DNA of 46,367 nt from Saccoglossus kowalevskii (taxonomy: Eukaryota; Hemichordata; Enteropneusta; Harrimaniidae). Made by a program: the position numbers and the translations under genes. Location: positions 180,897 to 227,263 of the forward strand of contig NW_003108584.1 in assembly GCF_000003605.2 (NCBI RefSeq), written 5' to 3'. The notes below the pieces were generated by a model. It made no database searches. It was given only the letters and a program-made list of their open reading frames with translations, and had not been told where the DNA came from. Shown here piece after piece: positions 1-10,415 of the stretch (within the stretch, counting starts at the first letter, position 1; each line of letters begins with the position of its first letter).

Positions 1-1
1 T

Positions 2-455
2 GATGATTGGTCGATAAATGTGAAGGTGTATAATATATTAAAGTTCTTTGGGGACCACATACGGTCGACAGATTTGCTACACACTACAATAGTCAGTGTG
101 CATGTTTCAATTCAAAATGTTGGTGTCCAGAGACCGGGGCATTGATGCAATTTGTCAAAACTGATCAGGGGAAAACAACTGGCTTGTGCCTCCACCTACA
201 ATAGTACCAGCAACGTTGCGTAAATTGGCAACAGACAGGGCGAGGGGAACACTAATTGTACCACAATGGCGATCTTCGCCGTTTTGGTCATATTTATGTC
301 CCAAAGAAGGGAAATTTGTACAGAATATCGTAAATTGGCGATATTTGCCGTCGACAGAAATAATACAAAAAGGAATGGGAAGAAATGGCATATTTAGTGG
401 TCAGTATATGGCATTTCATATGCTAGCACTGCGTATTGATTATACGAGTACTTAA
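2..455 (+). pseudogene. DIRS-like RNase H-to-recombinase linker remnant
   Basis: Three frames must be combined to follow the protein. Frame 2 from base 2 gives DDWSINVKVYNIL and a stop near 145. Frame 1 from 121 gives WCPETGAL. Frame 3 from about 186 gives PPPTIVPATL, ARGTLIVPQWRSSPFW and CPKEGKF. These blocks resemble the region after RNase H in DIRS/Ngaro polyproteins, which typically carries a WCPGT-like segment followed by PPPTLIPRVL and GTLIVPxWxSAPFW. At least two frameshifts and one stop make it non-functional. Family recognition is from memory of such proteins; a BLASTX search would settle the subfamily. Confidence 0.65.
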
Positions 456-476
456 TGTAATATTATTATGTTGCAG

Positions 477-907
477 GTCTAAATTTGCAAGAAAGAGTGC
501 AAAGTGAGTTGGAAGGCGAGACGATTGATGAGGAGATTATCAACATAGCAAGTCAGATGACCAGTAGACTGTTAGATGCTAGAAGTTCGCATACAAATAC
601 TAAGTACTTTAGTGCGTTTAGAAAATGGAAGGTTTGGGCAACAGCAAAAAATGTAGAGGTGTTGCCAGCAAATCCTATTTTTGTAGCATTATATATTACA
701 AAGCTGATTGAAGAAAAGCATAGTGTTAGTGTTATTAATAGCGTAGTGTATGGTATTAAGTGGGCTCACGAAATTTCTGGTTTTGAAAGCCCTACATCTC
801 ACCCATTTATTAGGAATTTACTAGAATCGGCTAAAAGATGTTGCGGAAGACCAGTGCAGCGGAAAGACCCGGTGACACCAGAAATGTTGGTAGAGTTGTG
901 TTCGAAG
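477..907 (+). pseudogene. Tyrosine recombinase, N-terminal (core-binding) half
   Basis: The open frame runs from just after a TTGCAG at 471-476 through the target site at 908 (methionine at 485). It contains ASQMTSRLLDARSSHTNTKY, FRKWKVWA, NPIFVALYITKL and VYGIKWAHE, a helical SAM-like core-binding domain as found in metazoan DIRS/Crypton-type tyrosine recombinases. It stops because a pogo/Tigger-like transposon was inserted in the codon at 908-910. The remainder of the protein resumes at 2060. The host frame is also shifted by one base at the junction after allowing for one copy of the TA target site, so the gene carries damage beyond the insertion. Confidence 0.7.
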
Positions 908-909
908 TA

Positions 910-2057
910 CAGTGACCCCTAGCTAAGTCGCGCCTTGGATGGCTCCCAAAATTTCTATTGTGTTTTGACAGCAGTTTTGAAGTACAAAGACTAATGTTTC
1001 GTGGCATAGTGTTTTTAACTAAACGTTAAAGAGACAACTTAACACCTATTGTCCGTCAATTGCTGAGATGCAATGGGTGACGAGGGCCTTACTCAAGGTG
1101 TCAACTGGGGTGTCGAGTAGTGACGGTACGTACTTCTCGGCCGGTCCAATTTTGGTATACCTATAAAAAAAAACTTGCTACAATGAGTTGAATTCATTAT
1201 TTTATCTCTATTTCTCGATTGAGCAGCATGTCAAAGTGAAAGCTATCCAGCCTGTTCGTACGCCATAAACTCGCAGTGATCGACCGTGTCAAAAAGAGGT
1301 GAAACCAAGTTAAGGGTTGCACGTGATCTAGCAGTGGTTGAGCCCACTATTTGTGGGTAGGTAAAAAATAAAAAGTAAATTTGTTTTCAAAGTTGACCAA
1401 GACGCGGGACTGAACAGAAAAACGGGCGAAATTGTCCGAAAATGGTGACATCTATAAAGCTGTTTACGTTTCTTCAAGAACGGTCTGACGGAACTCCACT
1501 CTCTGGTCCCATCACCCAATGCAAAGCACATACAACTCAGACATGACCATGATATGACGACTTTGAATTTGAGGTCAGTTCAGGGTGGTTCTTGCGATGG
1601 CAAAGAAGACACGCTATCAATAAACGCAGTCTCAATCCAAGGCGAAGCTCGATCTGTGAACATGGACGCTGTCAGAACTTTTCCCGAAAAACTGATAGAA
1701 ACTATCTATGAAGGTGGTTATTTTGATGAACAAGTTTATAATTGCGATGAAACTGGTTTATTTTGGAAGCTGTTACCGTCAAAGTCGCAAGCAACAGCAA
1801 ACAACCCACATTATATCGGACACAAACAAAATAAACAATGCAATGTTTACAGCAAACATAGTCATGATTTTATTCGAATACTGCCTGACACATGTGATGA
1901 TACATCAATTAACTAAACTGAGGGTTTATATGTGCTTTTTATATGTTTTTCAATGCACGACCTCCCTCTTTCACGACGTCCCTCGGTAAGTCGCGGCCCT
2001 CGATAAGTCACAGTTCTTGCTTGGATCCCGACACCCGCGACTTAGCGAGGGCCACTG
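910..2057 (+). mobile_element. pogo/Tigger-like DNA transposon nested in the recombinase
   Basis: The left end reads CAGTGACCCCTAGCTAAGTC and the right end, reverse-complemented, CAGTGGCCCTCGCTAAGTCG, giving imperfect inverted repeats of 22-23 bp. TA dinucleotides flank both ends (908-909 and 2058-2059), as expected for Tc1/mariner/pogo target duplications. Two further copies of the terminal core lie just inside the right end (1980-1996 and 1997-2011) and could have been subterminal transposase-binding sites. At 1,148 bp it is shorter than a usual autonomous Tigger (2-3 kb). It encodes only broken transposase pieces, so it is an internally deleted, inactive copy. Confidence 0.85.
1225..1905 (+). 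pseudogene. Tigger/Jerky-like transposase remnant
   Basis: In three frames one can read KLAVIDRV, KRGETKLRVARDLAV and TICGWVKNKK (psq-type helix-turn-helix, about 1265-1375). Next come LFTFLQERSDGTPLSGPIT (CENP-B-type helix-turn-helix, about 1455-1520), GWFLRWQRRHAI (about 1583-1620), and VSIQGEARSVNMDAVRTF with YNCDETGLFWKLLPSK (start of the DDE domain, about 1629-1785). The Asp in YNCDETG, encoded at about 1746, is the expected first catalytic residue. Frameshifts separate the blocks and the rest of the DDE domain is missing. This is a pogo-superfamily transposase fossil on the plus strand. Confidence 0.8.
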
Positions 2058-2059
2058 TA

Positions 2060-2635
2060 AAAGACACTGGTGACGTTGCAGTAACTTGAGATATTGCCAT
2101 GATTACGTTATCTTTTTCAGCATTTCTACGTTTTGATGAGTTGAGTAGAATAAAATGTAACAACGTGCATTTCCATGGGGAGCATATGACGCTCAGTATT
2201 GAGTCTTGTAAAACTGATCAGTATCGGAAAGGAAATGAAATAGTTTTAGCAAAATTGACATCAATTTCATGCCCGTATTTTAATCTTCAAAGATATGTTA
2301 ATGTATGTAAAATTGATTTGGAGAGTGATTTCTACTTGGTTCAGCCTTTAGTTTTTACAAAGGATTCTGTAAAATGTATTTCAAAAAACAAACCTTTAAG
2401 TTATACCAGGGCGCGGGAAACCCTTGTCGCAAGATTGAAAGAGGTTGCCGACGATAAACTTAATATTGGGTTACACTCATTACGGTGCGGGGGAGCGACA
2501 GCTGCGGCTAATGCCAATGTCAATGAAAGATGTTTTAAACGTCATGGTAGATGGAAATCCGAAACTGCAAAGGACGGATACATTGAGGATTCACTGGAAT
2601 CTAGACTGCTTGTATCCAAAAACCTTGGTCTGTAA
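2060..2635 (+). pseudogene. Tyrosine recombinase, catalytic half
   Basis: The continuous frame from 2099 encodes 178 residues. Numbering from that Met, the catalytic set is visible: Arg11 in FLRFDEL, His126 and Arg129 in HSLRCGG, His149 in KRHGRWKS and the nucleophile Tyr161 in KDGYIEDSLESRL. This is the complete R-H-R-H-Y arrangement, with the ESCKTDQYRKG strand between. The C-terminus LVSKNLGL then a stop is where such metazoan recombinases normally end. Upstream (2060-2098) the frame continues as DTGDVAVT but has an in-frame TGA. The domain is well preserved although the gene is split by a transposon and cannot be expressed whole. Confidence 0.8.
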
Positions 2636-2720
2636 TCAGATATTTTCACTTCCCCTTTCTTTAGTGGAGTCTAAAGCTGCCGCATCTCTGGCTCATCCAT
2701 CATTATTGATTGAATGAAGT

Positions 2721-3600
2721 GTAATGGAATTTATTCAATGGTATAAGAGTATAGTGAAGACGATATTGTTACCTTAAAAATGTGGGTATTGAAATAAAAT
2801 TATCAAATCAAAATGTTGAAGCACCCTCTAGTGTTGTATTAGGGAAATACCTTGAACAGTGCCCTCTAGTGACATAGGGGGTGAGGGTGTGATCAAAATC
2901 AAACCAGCCGTTTTGAGCTAATTGCTGCCCATTAATAGCATTGTGTAAATAGTGTGTTTGCTTATCTATCAAAGCGTTGATTTCACAAAAATGCTGGTCA
3001 TAAATATTTACATAGGACGACTTGCGTTATAGTGAGCACTGATTTTAATATAAACAATTATTTTCCAATAAAAAAGAATTATAGTGGATCGCACTGAAAT
3101 AAAAACTTGTGCTTTGCGGAACTTTGCACCCTGAAGTTTGAATAAGAGTCGGCAACTTTCCCCAACTTTCACGTAATAATACTGTCTCCATAAGCACATT
3201 TACATAGATTTAACAAAATTACAGGCCGTAAATATTTGCAGTGTCACATTGCATTGTTGACGTAAAACATTGGATGCCTTGCGTTATAATTTCTTGTTCT
3301 GATTTGAACAACAATTATTTCTATTAAAAACGAACTGAAAGAATAAATCATACGCTGTAATTAATAACATCGTGACTATGCAAATTTAATAAAACACTAG
3401 ATCGGCAGTACAATTTCTAAAGTAAAATACCATCACATCCGAATTCTACAAATATTAACAGCTATAACCATAGTAAACAATGGAATTATATAATGCCATC
3501 ATGACAAACCATCAAGATCAAACTTTGTGAATACAATTAAGACACTTTCGTTGACTTAGATGCACTAAAAGGAATTTTGGCTCCCTGAACTTTGAGTAAA
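2721..3600. other. Gene-free AT-rich DNA
   Basis: Nothing coding is recognised. Two copies of CCCTCTAGTG occur at about 2824 and 2862 near the retroelement edge, with no clear terminal-repeat structure. The rest is AT-rich sequence, presumably FoxJ2/3 intron or downstream flank. Confidence 0.4.
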
Positions 3601-4326
3601 TTTCTATTAATTTTTCAAACACCAGGAAGCTACTTTTTCTAGTTGACTAGTTGAAGCTGTTCGTATTCAGACAGAAGAAAGGCAGTTTTCAGGTGACTTC
3701 ATTAAACGCTAATTAGTTAAATCGTTGGAGCTCCGCAAAGCTTCTCAGAGGACATGGTAGCTTCCTGGGCCGGAAACCGCTTGTTTGATTGTAACTCACC
3801 TCCCTAAATGCATTATCGAATTTTCATTGGTATTTAATTTTCACAATTTTAATTTCAAACGCCAGGCAGCTATTTTTTCTAGTTGACTAGTTGAAGCTGT
3901 TCGTATTCAGACAGAATAAAGGCAGTTTTTGGGTGACCTCATTAAATGCTAATTAGTGAAATCGGTGGAGCTCCGCAAAGCTTCTCGGAGGACATGGTAG
4001 CTTCCTGGACCGGAAACTGCTTGCTTGTTTGATTGTAACTCACCTCCCTAAATGCATTATCGAATTTTCATTGGTATTTAATTTTCAAAATTTTTATTTC
4101 AAACGCCAGGCAGCTATTTTTCTAGTTGACTAGTTGAAGCTGTTCGTATTCAGACAGAATAAAGGCAGTTTTTGGGTGACCTCATTAAACACTAATTAGT
4201 GAAATCGGTGGAGCTCCGCAAAGCTTCTCGGAGGACATGGTAGCTTCCTGGGTCAAAAACTGTTTGCTTGTTTGATTGTAACTCACCTCCCAAAATGCAT
4301 TATGAAATTTTCATTGGTATTTAAAT
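3601..4326. repeat. Three-copy tandem repeat, about 240-bp unit
   Basis: Three head-to-tail copies begin near 3601, 3841 and 4084 (periods 240 and 243). Each holds CTAGTTGACTAGTTGAAGC, GGAGCTCCGCAAAGCTTCTC and CTCACCTCCC. Within each unit CCAGGAAGCTAC (3622-3633 in the first) is inverted as GTAGCTTCCTGG (3757-3768), about 120 bp apart, so each unit can fold into a hairpin. Similarity between copies is high by eye. No coding capacity is seen. Confidence 0.9.
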
Positions 4327-4776
4327 AACACTATTTTGATTCATGAATGATATAGTCGAAAGATGACTTCTAAATGTGATTATATATGTTTACGTGGATT
4401 TAATTAGACAAATTTTATTTTAAGGTACAATAATACCTGAATATGTGCATATTCTAGTAATAATAATAACCCATTTTATTGTGTTACAAGGCCTCCAGCC
4501 CATATACAAAGTGAAAAAACCAAAATATAATTACTTTTGAGTAGCTTTATACCTTGAAACATATCAAACCACAAAATAAAATCTTTCATATTTTTTCAAA
4601 ATTTTTATTACAATCTGTAGTCAATAGAAAATTATGTCCATTTGGTCCAGAATTAGGGGGGGGCAGAAAAATACAGAAATACGAGCAAAATGTAGCACTA
4701 AAATTTTAGTGGGAAAATTATGGTGTTTAACTGGCTAATGGAGCTATGATAGTGATGGTAAAGGGGGAAGCAAAGC

Positions 4777-4808
4777 ATAGGATAGGATAGGATAGGATAG
4801 GATAGGAT
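4777..4808. repeat. (ATAGG)n microsatellite
   Basis: About six uninterrupted copies of the pentamer ATAGG. Confidence 0.95.
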
Positions 4809-5177
4809 GGTTTAGATGAAGTTATGGCCAACCTTCATGACCCAGTGCATGATGGGGAAAATTTTAGTACAACTCAGATAAATTGAATGATTTAATAGGG
4901 TGCACCAAGAAGCTGATTCATCAATCAACGTTTCAGTAACAACTCAGATAAATTTCAAATTTAAACAAATATAAATACATCAAGTCATATTTGACCTGAT
5001 AAAATCATGCGACTTTAGGCTCAATTTCCCCTTAGAAAATAAATCTCAAAATGCAAAATATGAAAAGATCGTGGCATTAGTGATGACAGATTTGTAGTGG
5101 GATTACAGCCAATTCTGTATTATGGCACGGAGGAATTAATGAATCTTAGCTGGCTAAGACGAGAATGGGATGATTAC
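4809..5177. other. FoxJ2/3 intron sequence downstream of last visible exon
   Basis: AT-rich sequence. I looked on the minus strand for the C-terminal FOXJ3 block (containing a NWSDVDLSQF-like motif) and did not find it here or further left. Confidence 0.5.
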
Positions 5178-5321
5178 CTGGATTCGCTGACATGTTGTTG
5201 TTGTTACTCATCTGTAAGCTATTAGTAGAACCAGCGAGGCTGCTAGTAGTGACCGTGCTATAGGCAGATTTACATGAATTGCTTGGTAACTGATGGGATG
5301 TGTGATGAGGGACATCTCCTC
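5178..5321 (-). CDS. FoxJ2/3: FoxJ2/3 exon 7 (Ser/Thr/Asn-rich linker)
   Basis: A 144-nt exon between acceptor TTCTTTCTAG and donor CCAG/GTAATC. It begins by completing a glycine codon from exon 6 and continues GDVPHHTSHQLPSN, then STVTTSSLAGS and QMSNNNNMSANP. It ends with one base of the next codon (phase 1). This Ser/Thr/Asn-rich, low-complexity stretch follows the FDDLSASFRSLYK block, as does a similar Ser-rich stretch in vertebrate FOXJ3. The linker has no catalytic features and is probably disordered. The next exon was not found in the window, so the transcript continues off the left side. The retroelement at 1-2720 probably sits in that next intron. Confidence 0.8.
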
Positions 5322-6221
5322 CTAGAAAGAATTTCAAAATTAACAATCAAACCAGGTTGGAGATGTTTAATATTAGTATTACAATGACTAAAGCTCACTT
5401 TAAGTATTTTTATATCAATGGATCATTCTCTCACCAGTGTATAAATTCAATAAATTATATATTCATCCTACATTCTTGCAACTTGTTTAGTTAAAATGTG
5501 TTTGTGATATCAAATCGCTTATTCGTGAATTAATATTCCTAATTCTCTTAAACTCAACCCATATAGACATGTACATTTATTTCACCAATGTTTAGTGGCG
5601 GCATTTTTTTTATGTAATGTGCAAAGTAAAGTTGCTCTCAAATTTGAATCACGGTACCAACACGCCCCTGAAACATACAATTATACTAGCCCAAACAATA
5701 AATTTAGTCCTTAATCGTACAGGGCAAACAACGTTGATGAAGCAGCGATCCTGAGTGCCAGTGAGACGCAATGGTTTAACACAAAGATTTGTGAATTGTT
5801 TCCTGCAAGCAGATGCATTGAAAGCCAATCTTGTGCACATTTTTTACTCATTAATCAAATCAAGTCAGCAAGATTGACAATCAGGATAGACTATGTTTAA
5901 ATGCATACACGACTGACTCCGGTAATGGAGCATGTAGCAATAGAATTACATGAAGACATACGCCATCACATGAGGGCGCTGTGCCTGTCTCCCTGCAACT
6001 AGACCATAAAGAAGGCCAACTGGGGTTACCAACTAAGCAAATACGACTACGAGAAAGGATGCAATTTTATTTTTAAAAAAACTTTTATCAGGTGTGTTTG
6101 AATACAAAATACAAGAAATAAAAATAAACAATTTTTAGGCTGCCAACTTTCACTGAGACACTTCTTATAGAGACATTGTCTAAAATATAGATGAGTGGAA
6201 TCACTAACTGCATACACTTAC
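5322..6221 (-). other. FoxJ2/3 intron 6
   Basis: 900 bp, AT-rich, donor CAGG/GTAAGT at its 5' end (minus strand). No repeat or exon recognised. Confidence 0.7.
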
Positions 6222-6342
6222 CCTGTGATGATTCAAACACTTGCTTGTAAAGACTTCGGAACGAGGCACTCAAATCATCAAAGTTAGGGTTAGATTCAAA
6301 TAATCGTGTTGCAATTGGATCCAAATGTCCAGGATGTGAATG
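6222..6342 (-). CDS. FoxJ2/3: FoxJ2/3 exon 6 (FDDLSASFRSLYK block)
   Basis: A 121-nt exon between acceptor TTAATTACAG and donor CACAGG/GTAAGT. It begins in phase 0 and ends in phase 1. It encodes HSHPGHLDPIATRLFESNPN followed by FDDLSASFRSLYKQVFESSQ. The second part is the best-conserved block outside the forkhead domain in the FoxJ2/J3 family (FEDLSASFRSLYKSVFEQS in vertebrate FOXJ3, FQDLSWSFRNLYKSM in FOXJ2). It separates this gene from other forkhead classes and confirms that the downstream exons belong to the forkhead exons 20-30 kb away. Its role is thought to be in transactivation, but the sequence alone does not show this. Confidence 0.9.
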
Positions 6343-7905
6343 CTGTAATTAATGCAAATTAAATTCATTAAATGTGATAAGTGATATGAAAAAGACAAAC
6401 AGTTTATTTTATTAAGAGGCAGGTGTTTAATTTAGCCTGCCGTTCATACTACATGACTACCTACTCAACAATGTGTACTTTATTTTTCACTTGAGTATTT
6501 TTTACTGTATTCACTGAAGGAATGAATCAATGAAAATAAAATGTAGTGTGCAGACATTTTCTGCTACATTGTATATTCAAAATTTATCTCATCGAAAATC
6601 AGTTAAATTAAACACCATACAAAACATTCAAAATTAATTCAGCAAAAGCAATCCTGGATAAAATATAAAGTATTTTACAGTATACCATACTACTTGACCT
6701 CCTACTTTTTGCAGTTGAACCTTTCTACTAAACATTTTAGAGGAAACCCCTAGACTGTCATTTTGAGTGTAAATTAAGAGTGGACAGAGAGCCATTTTTC
6801 AGTCCAAATTAGGAATTGACAGTAAACTCTCCCGAGTCCATATTAAGAGTAGGCAGTGTACTCTAGAGACAAAATTAGGAAAAGTCACTTTACCCTTAAT
6901 CCAAGTCAAGAACATTCAGTAGATTTTTGAAACAATACCACAGGGGATTTTTCCCACTGATACAGGATAAACGACGTTCATGTCAGCAAACCATTCCCAT
7001 GACAACAATGATGATATGCAAATGACATCATTTCTCATTGCATATAGGTGTTGATCAAAATTATATTTCATACATTGTAAAAAAATATTTATTTTATGAA
7101 AGTTGGCAAAATCAAAGGCTAACTAAAAGGCTTTACTCTAAGCCAAGTCAACTTTTTCATCTTTCACAAAGTAAAACAATTTTTTTTTCCCTTAAATTGG
7201 TTCAAAAATTTAAAAAATACATAAAAACAGGCAAAAAGTTAAGCAATGATGGTACTCAAATAATCAAGGGTTTAATATGCACCGTAAGTATTCTAATTTG
7301 AATGTCACAGTAATTTTGGCGTCAGACAAGAATGAAAGGCCTTGATTTAAAAAAACAAAAAAAAATTCAGAATTTCCATGTGATTTTAATTTTAACGTAA
7401 AGTGCATTGTCTTTATTTAATTTTGTTAGTAATAACAAGTGTAAAGTAAGTTTCAAATGTCCAAATATTCCTGGACAAGTGGGGAGACTTCAATTGTTAA
7501 TGGGTATTCAGTGTCTATTTTGTATGGGTTATACTAGCTGTGACATTTGTTGTATGTTGACATTGTGCTGTAAAGAATTTCTATTGTATGGAATAAAAGA
7601 TAGTTAGACCAAAAAAAACCCAGTAAGTTTCAAATAAAAACAAACATGAAGACATTGCTTTAGTAGCTAGCTACATCTTAGCTTATTCCATTTCATGTAA
7701 CCTGTCTTCCAATCAGCTTGGAGTACTTGAATAATAGACATGACAGTTCTTGTTGTACTAGTCTGTATTGCATGCATAATTTTGGACATCATTGTATCAA
7801 TAACCAGAACCAGACTTAATCTACCAATTTTTGAAAATAGTGGAATTGCGGACAAGAACTGTGTAAATGTGCAAATGGGATATAAGTATAGTGCACTGTA
7901 CTTAC
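6343..7905 (-). other. FoxJ2/3 intron 5
   Basis: 1,563 bp. Contains a degenerate tandem array of about 45-50-bp units at about 6765-6900, marked by repeated AAATTA/GGACAG and AAACTCTC-like words. No exon is seen. Confidence 0.6.
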
Positions 7906-8001
7906 TAAATTTATCTGTGCTAACGTTGGTGCAGGACCACCTAAACTGGCGACACTGTTTTGGCTTTCATGCAAACTACCTTCTGGACTGTATGGTGAAG
8001 A
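7906..8001 (-). CDS. FoxJ2/3: FoxJ2/3 exon 5 (Ser-rich linker)
   Basis: A 96-nt exon, phase 0 at both ends, between a strong acceptor (CTTTTTTACAG) and donor AATTTA/GTAAGT. It encodes SSPYSPEGSLHESQNSVASL then GGPAPTLAQINL. The spacing of Ser, Pro and Leu parallels [20 protein letters not shown] in vertebrate FOXJ3, which lies between the forkhead domain and the FEDLSASF block, as here. I found it by splice-site and phase search; the long open frame on the opposite strand (7740-8084) overlaps it and is a shadow. Antisense coding is not supported. Confidence 0.85.
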
Positions 8002-8934
8002 CTGTAAAAAAGCAAAGATATGAATTTACAATTGATGTACACTCAATTAATATAAGGCCATATTTTTTATATAAAATCCCATGATATTTTCCATTACCAG
8101 AATTTTGACGTCAAGTGATTTCCACCAGGATTACATATCAAACCTAGAGTGTATATCGCGGGACTATACTTATACATATATCACATGAATATTCTGTCTA
8201 CAGAGATAACACATATGACTGGTGAACATAGATCTACTCCTAATAGCTACATGTAGACATGAATTGATACACTTCTCCACATGTATGTATTCCTTTAGTT
8301 CATAAATATTTACAGCAAGTATTGAAGCAGCAAGGTAATAGACTTGCTCACTAATTCATCAACCACTAAAGCAGATGACCTGCAATTTGAATACCACACT
8401 TCATTTTGACAAATGCTAGTAAATATCTAAAAACAGTATTTTAAATAGGTTTAAAAGGTTTTACATGACTGTAAAGTAAGTAATATTGTTTGCGGTGGTC
8501 AAATCTGCTCAGACTTGTTGTAATAAAATTAAAATCATTTCCACATTTGCCGATAAAAACATTGGAATAAATATTCCTAAATAAAGGTAGTTTCTCCCTG
8601 CATGAATTAGAGTTATTTTTTGAATATGTATCTGTTCCGCTTATTTTAAATTTCTGGAAATTTCCTCAGTGAGAAGCTCAAGTGTTACAGAGTAATTGGA
8701 CAATCTAGGAAGCATTCTTTTTAATTTCATGTATTTTGTGTATTCATGAAACTCGTGGAGTAATTTGAAAGTGAAATCCCAATATTTTGGTGTCAAATTT
8801 TCTTAAGGGAAAAACACATGAACGTATGGTATAAACTACCATTATCAATTTGGTAGTGCATACAATAACCTTGAGAGATGTATTATAGTTGAGATTATAT
8901 GGCAAGGTGTAAAGGCATTACATGCAATTGATAA
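8002..8934 (-). other. FoxJ2/3 intron 4, 3' part
   Basis: AT-rich intron DNA with no exon or repeat recognised before the 79-bp array. Confidence 0.5.
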
Positions 8935-9360
8935 TAATAATTTGTGTTAATATTCCATTATAAAAACACAAATGGTGTAGTGTACTGCACTGATTTGTGT
9001 TAATACATGTACATGTAATCTCTTACATAAAAGAGAACTGCATTTTGGGTGTGGTGGAAGGGACACATGGTACTTCACTGACTCGTGCTAATATACCCTT
9101 ACAAATCATGGAAAAGAACTGTTAGGGGTGTGGCAAGAAGCACACATGGTACTTCACTGACTTGTGCTAATATACCCTTACAAATCATGGAAAAGCACTG
9201 TTAGGGGTGTGGCAAGAAGCACACATGGTACTTCACTGATTTGTGCTAATATATCCTTACAAATCATGGAAAAGCACTGTTAGGGGTGTGGCAAGAAGCA
9301 CACATGGTACCGGATGTACACTGATTTAATAGTCCCTTACACAACACATACATGTACAGC
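8935..9360. repeat. 79-bp minisatellite
   Basis: Three near-identical copies are aligned at 9071, 9150 and 9229 on TACTTCACTGA, with a partial fourth at 9308, giving an exact period of 79 bp. Each includes CCTTACAAATCATGGAAAAG and TTAGGGGTGTGGCAAGAAGC. More diverged copies extend left to about 8935 (GATTTGTGTTAATA words), suggesting recent amplification from an older array. Confidence 0.9.
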
Positions 9361-10117
9361 ACCTGACACAGTAGCAACTCATGATTAAACTTTATCGTTT
9401 TTTCTTCTCATCAATTTCCCGAAGCAGTTTACAAGAAATTGCCAAACAGATAAAGTGTGAAAAATGATTGTGCCTATATCACTTTGTAGTTAACGACGAG
9501 CCCACGAGGAAGAAGCCTTAATTTTAGCAGCTCCCTCGTGTGGACCATTAAACAATGTCATGGGTATACTGAGTAGAGGGAGCAATCAATCATGTCTGTA
9601 AAGAACCCGATGAATGCATGGCAGCAAATAAAGAAGGGCAAATACTGGGATAATTTTAACGAATCTAAGAAGTCAAAGTTATACAGACTTAATTTCAACC
9701 TGTCTAGGGAGTCAAGGGACAATGGGATAATTTCAACCAGTCTAAAGAGTCAAGTAATGGAGGAGGGAGGGGGTAATGCAGCAAATCACAAAGACAAAAA
9801 CTTAAATGCTCAACAATGGCAAATAATATAATAAATTAATATTTCAGAGAAAAGTTTTTTGTTTTGTTTTTTTATACAAACAGGTTTATAATTTTATAGA
9901 CAGCAGAAATGTAGTAGAAGCAATGACATAAAATCATGTATAACATAGCTCAAAATTCAGTTTGAAGTACATTGACTTTGCTGCCTCAATTAAGAGTCAT
10001 TTCAATGCCATTACAAACAGCTACATTTGCCATTTTTTACATGGGTTAGCTTGAAGAACATCAGAATATCAAAGTTCAGGTTCTCGTACACAGTGAACTG
10101 TGGTATAGTGACTTTTG
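9361..10117 (-). other. FoxJ2/3 intron 4, gene-free stretch
   Basis: No exon supported. A short inverted pair, CCACGAGG (about 9495) and CCTCGTGTGG (about 9533), is the only structure noted. The 79-residue open frame at 9592-9831 has no recognisable domain and is judged to be chance. Confidence 0.4.
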
Positions 10118-10415
10118 ACTTCACAAGCCATCAGACTTGTATAGAATCTGCACACTTCACAATCCATCAGACTTGTATAGAATCTGCACACTTCACAAGC
10201 CATCAGACTTGTATAGAATCTGTTCACTTCGCAAGCCATCAGACTTGTATAGAATCTGCACACTTCACAAGCCATCAGACTTGTATAGAATCTGCACACT
10301 TCGCAAGCCATCAGACTTGTATAGAATCTGTTCACTTCGCAAGCCATCAGACTTGTATAGAATCTGTTCACTTCGCAAGCCATCAGACTTGTATAGAATC
10401 TGCACACTTCACAAG
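10118..10415. repeat. 36-bp minisatellite, eight copies
   Basis: Eight tandem units of ACTTCACAAGCCATCAGACT plus TGTATAGAATCTGCAC (36 bp). Units differ mainly at two sites: CACAAG or CGCAAG, and TGCACA or TGTTCA. Because 36 is a multiple of three and the unit lacks stops in several frames, two plus-strand frames and one minus-strand frame stay open through the array. The resulting 100-150-residue repeat polypeptides (HQTCIES units and others) are side effects of periodicity, with no sign of a gene. Confidence 0.95.

Larger units (their letters stand above)
1..2720 (+). mobile_element. Decayed DIRS-like (tyrosine recombinase) retrotransposon, 3' part
   Basis: The order is: remnants of the RNase H/linker region (about 2-440), then the N-terminal half of a tyrosine recombinase (477-907), then its catalytic half (2060-2635). 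That order is typical of DIRS/Ngaro-class retroelements, which integrate with a tyrosine recombinase rather than a DDE integrase. The 5' part (gag, reverse transcriptase) would lie left of the window. Several frameshifts and stops show it is dead, and a pogo-like transposon splits the recombinase. It lies antisense to the FoxJ2/3 gene, probably within a downstream intron. No right-hand terminal repeat was recognised, so the end at about 2720 is set by the end of coding similarity. Confidence 0.75.

Noticed and set aside
7740-8084. 114-residue plus-strand ORF
   Set aside because: It is antisense to FoxJ2/3 exon 5 (7906-8001), has no domain and no splice or start support.
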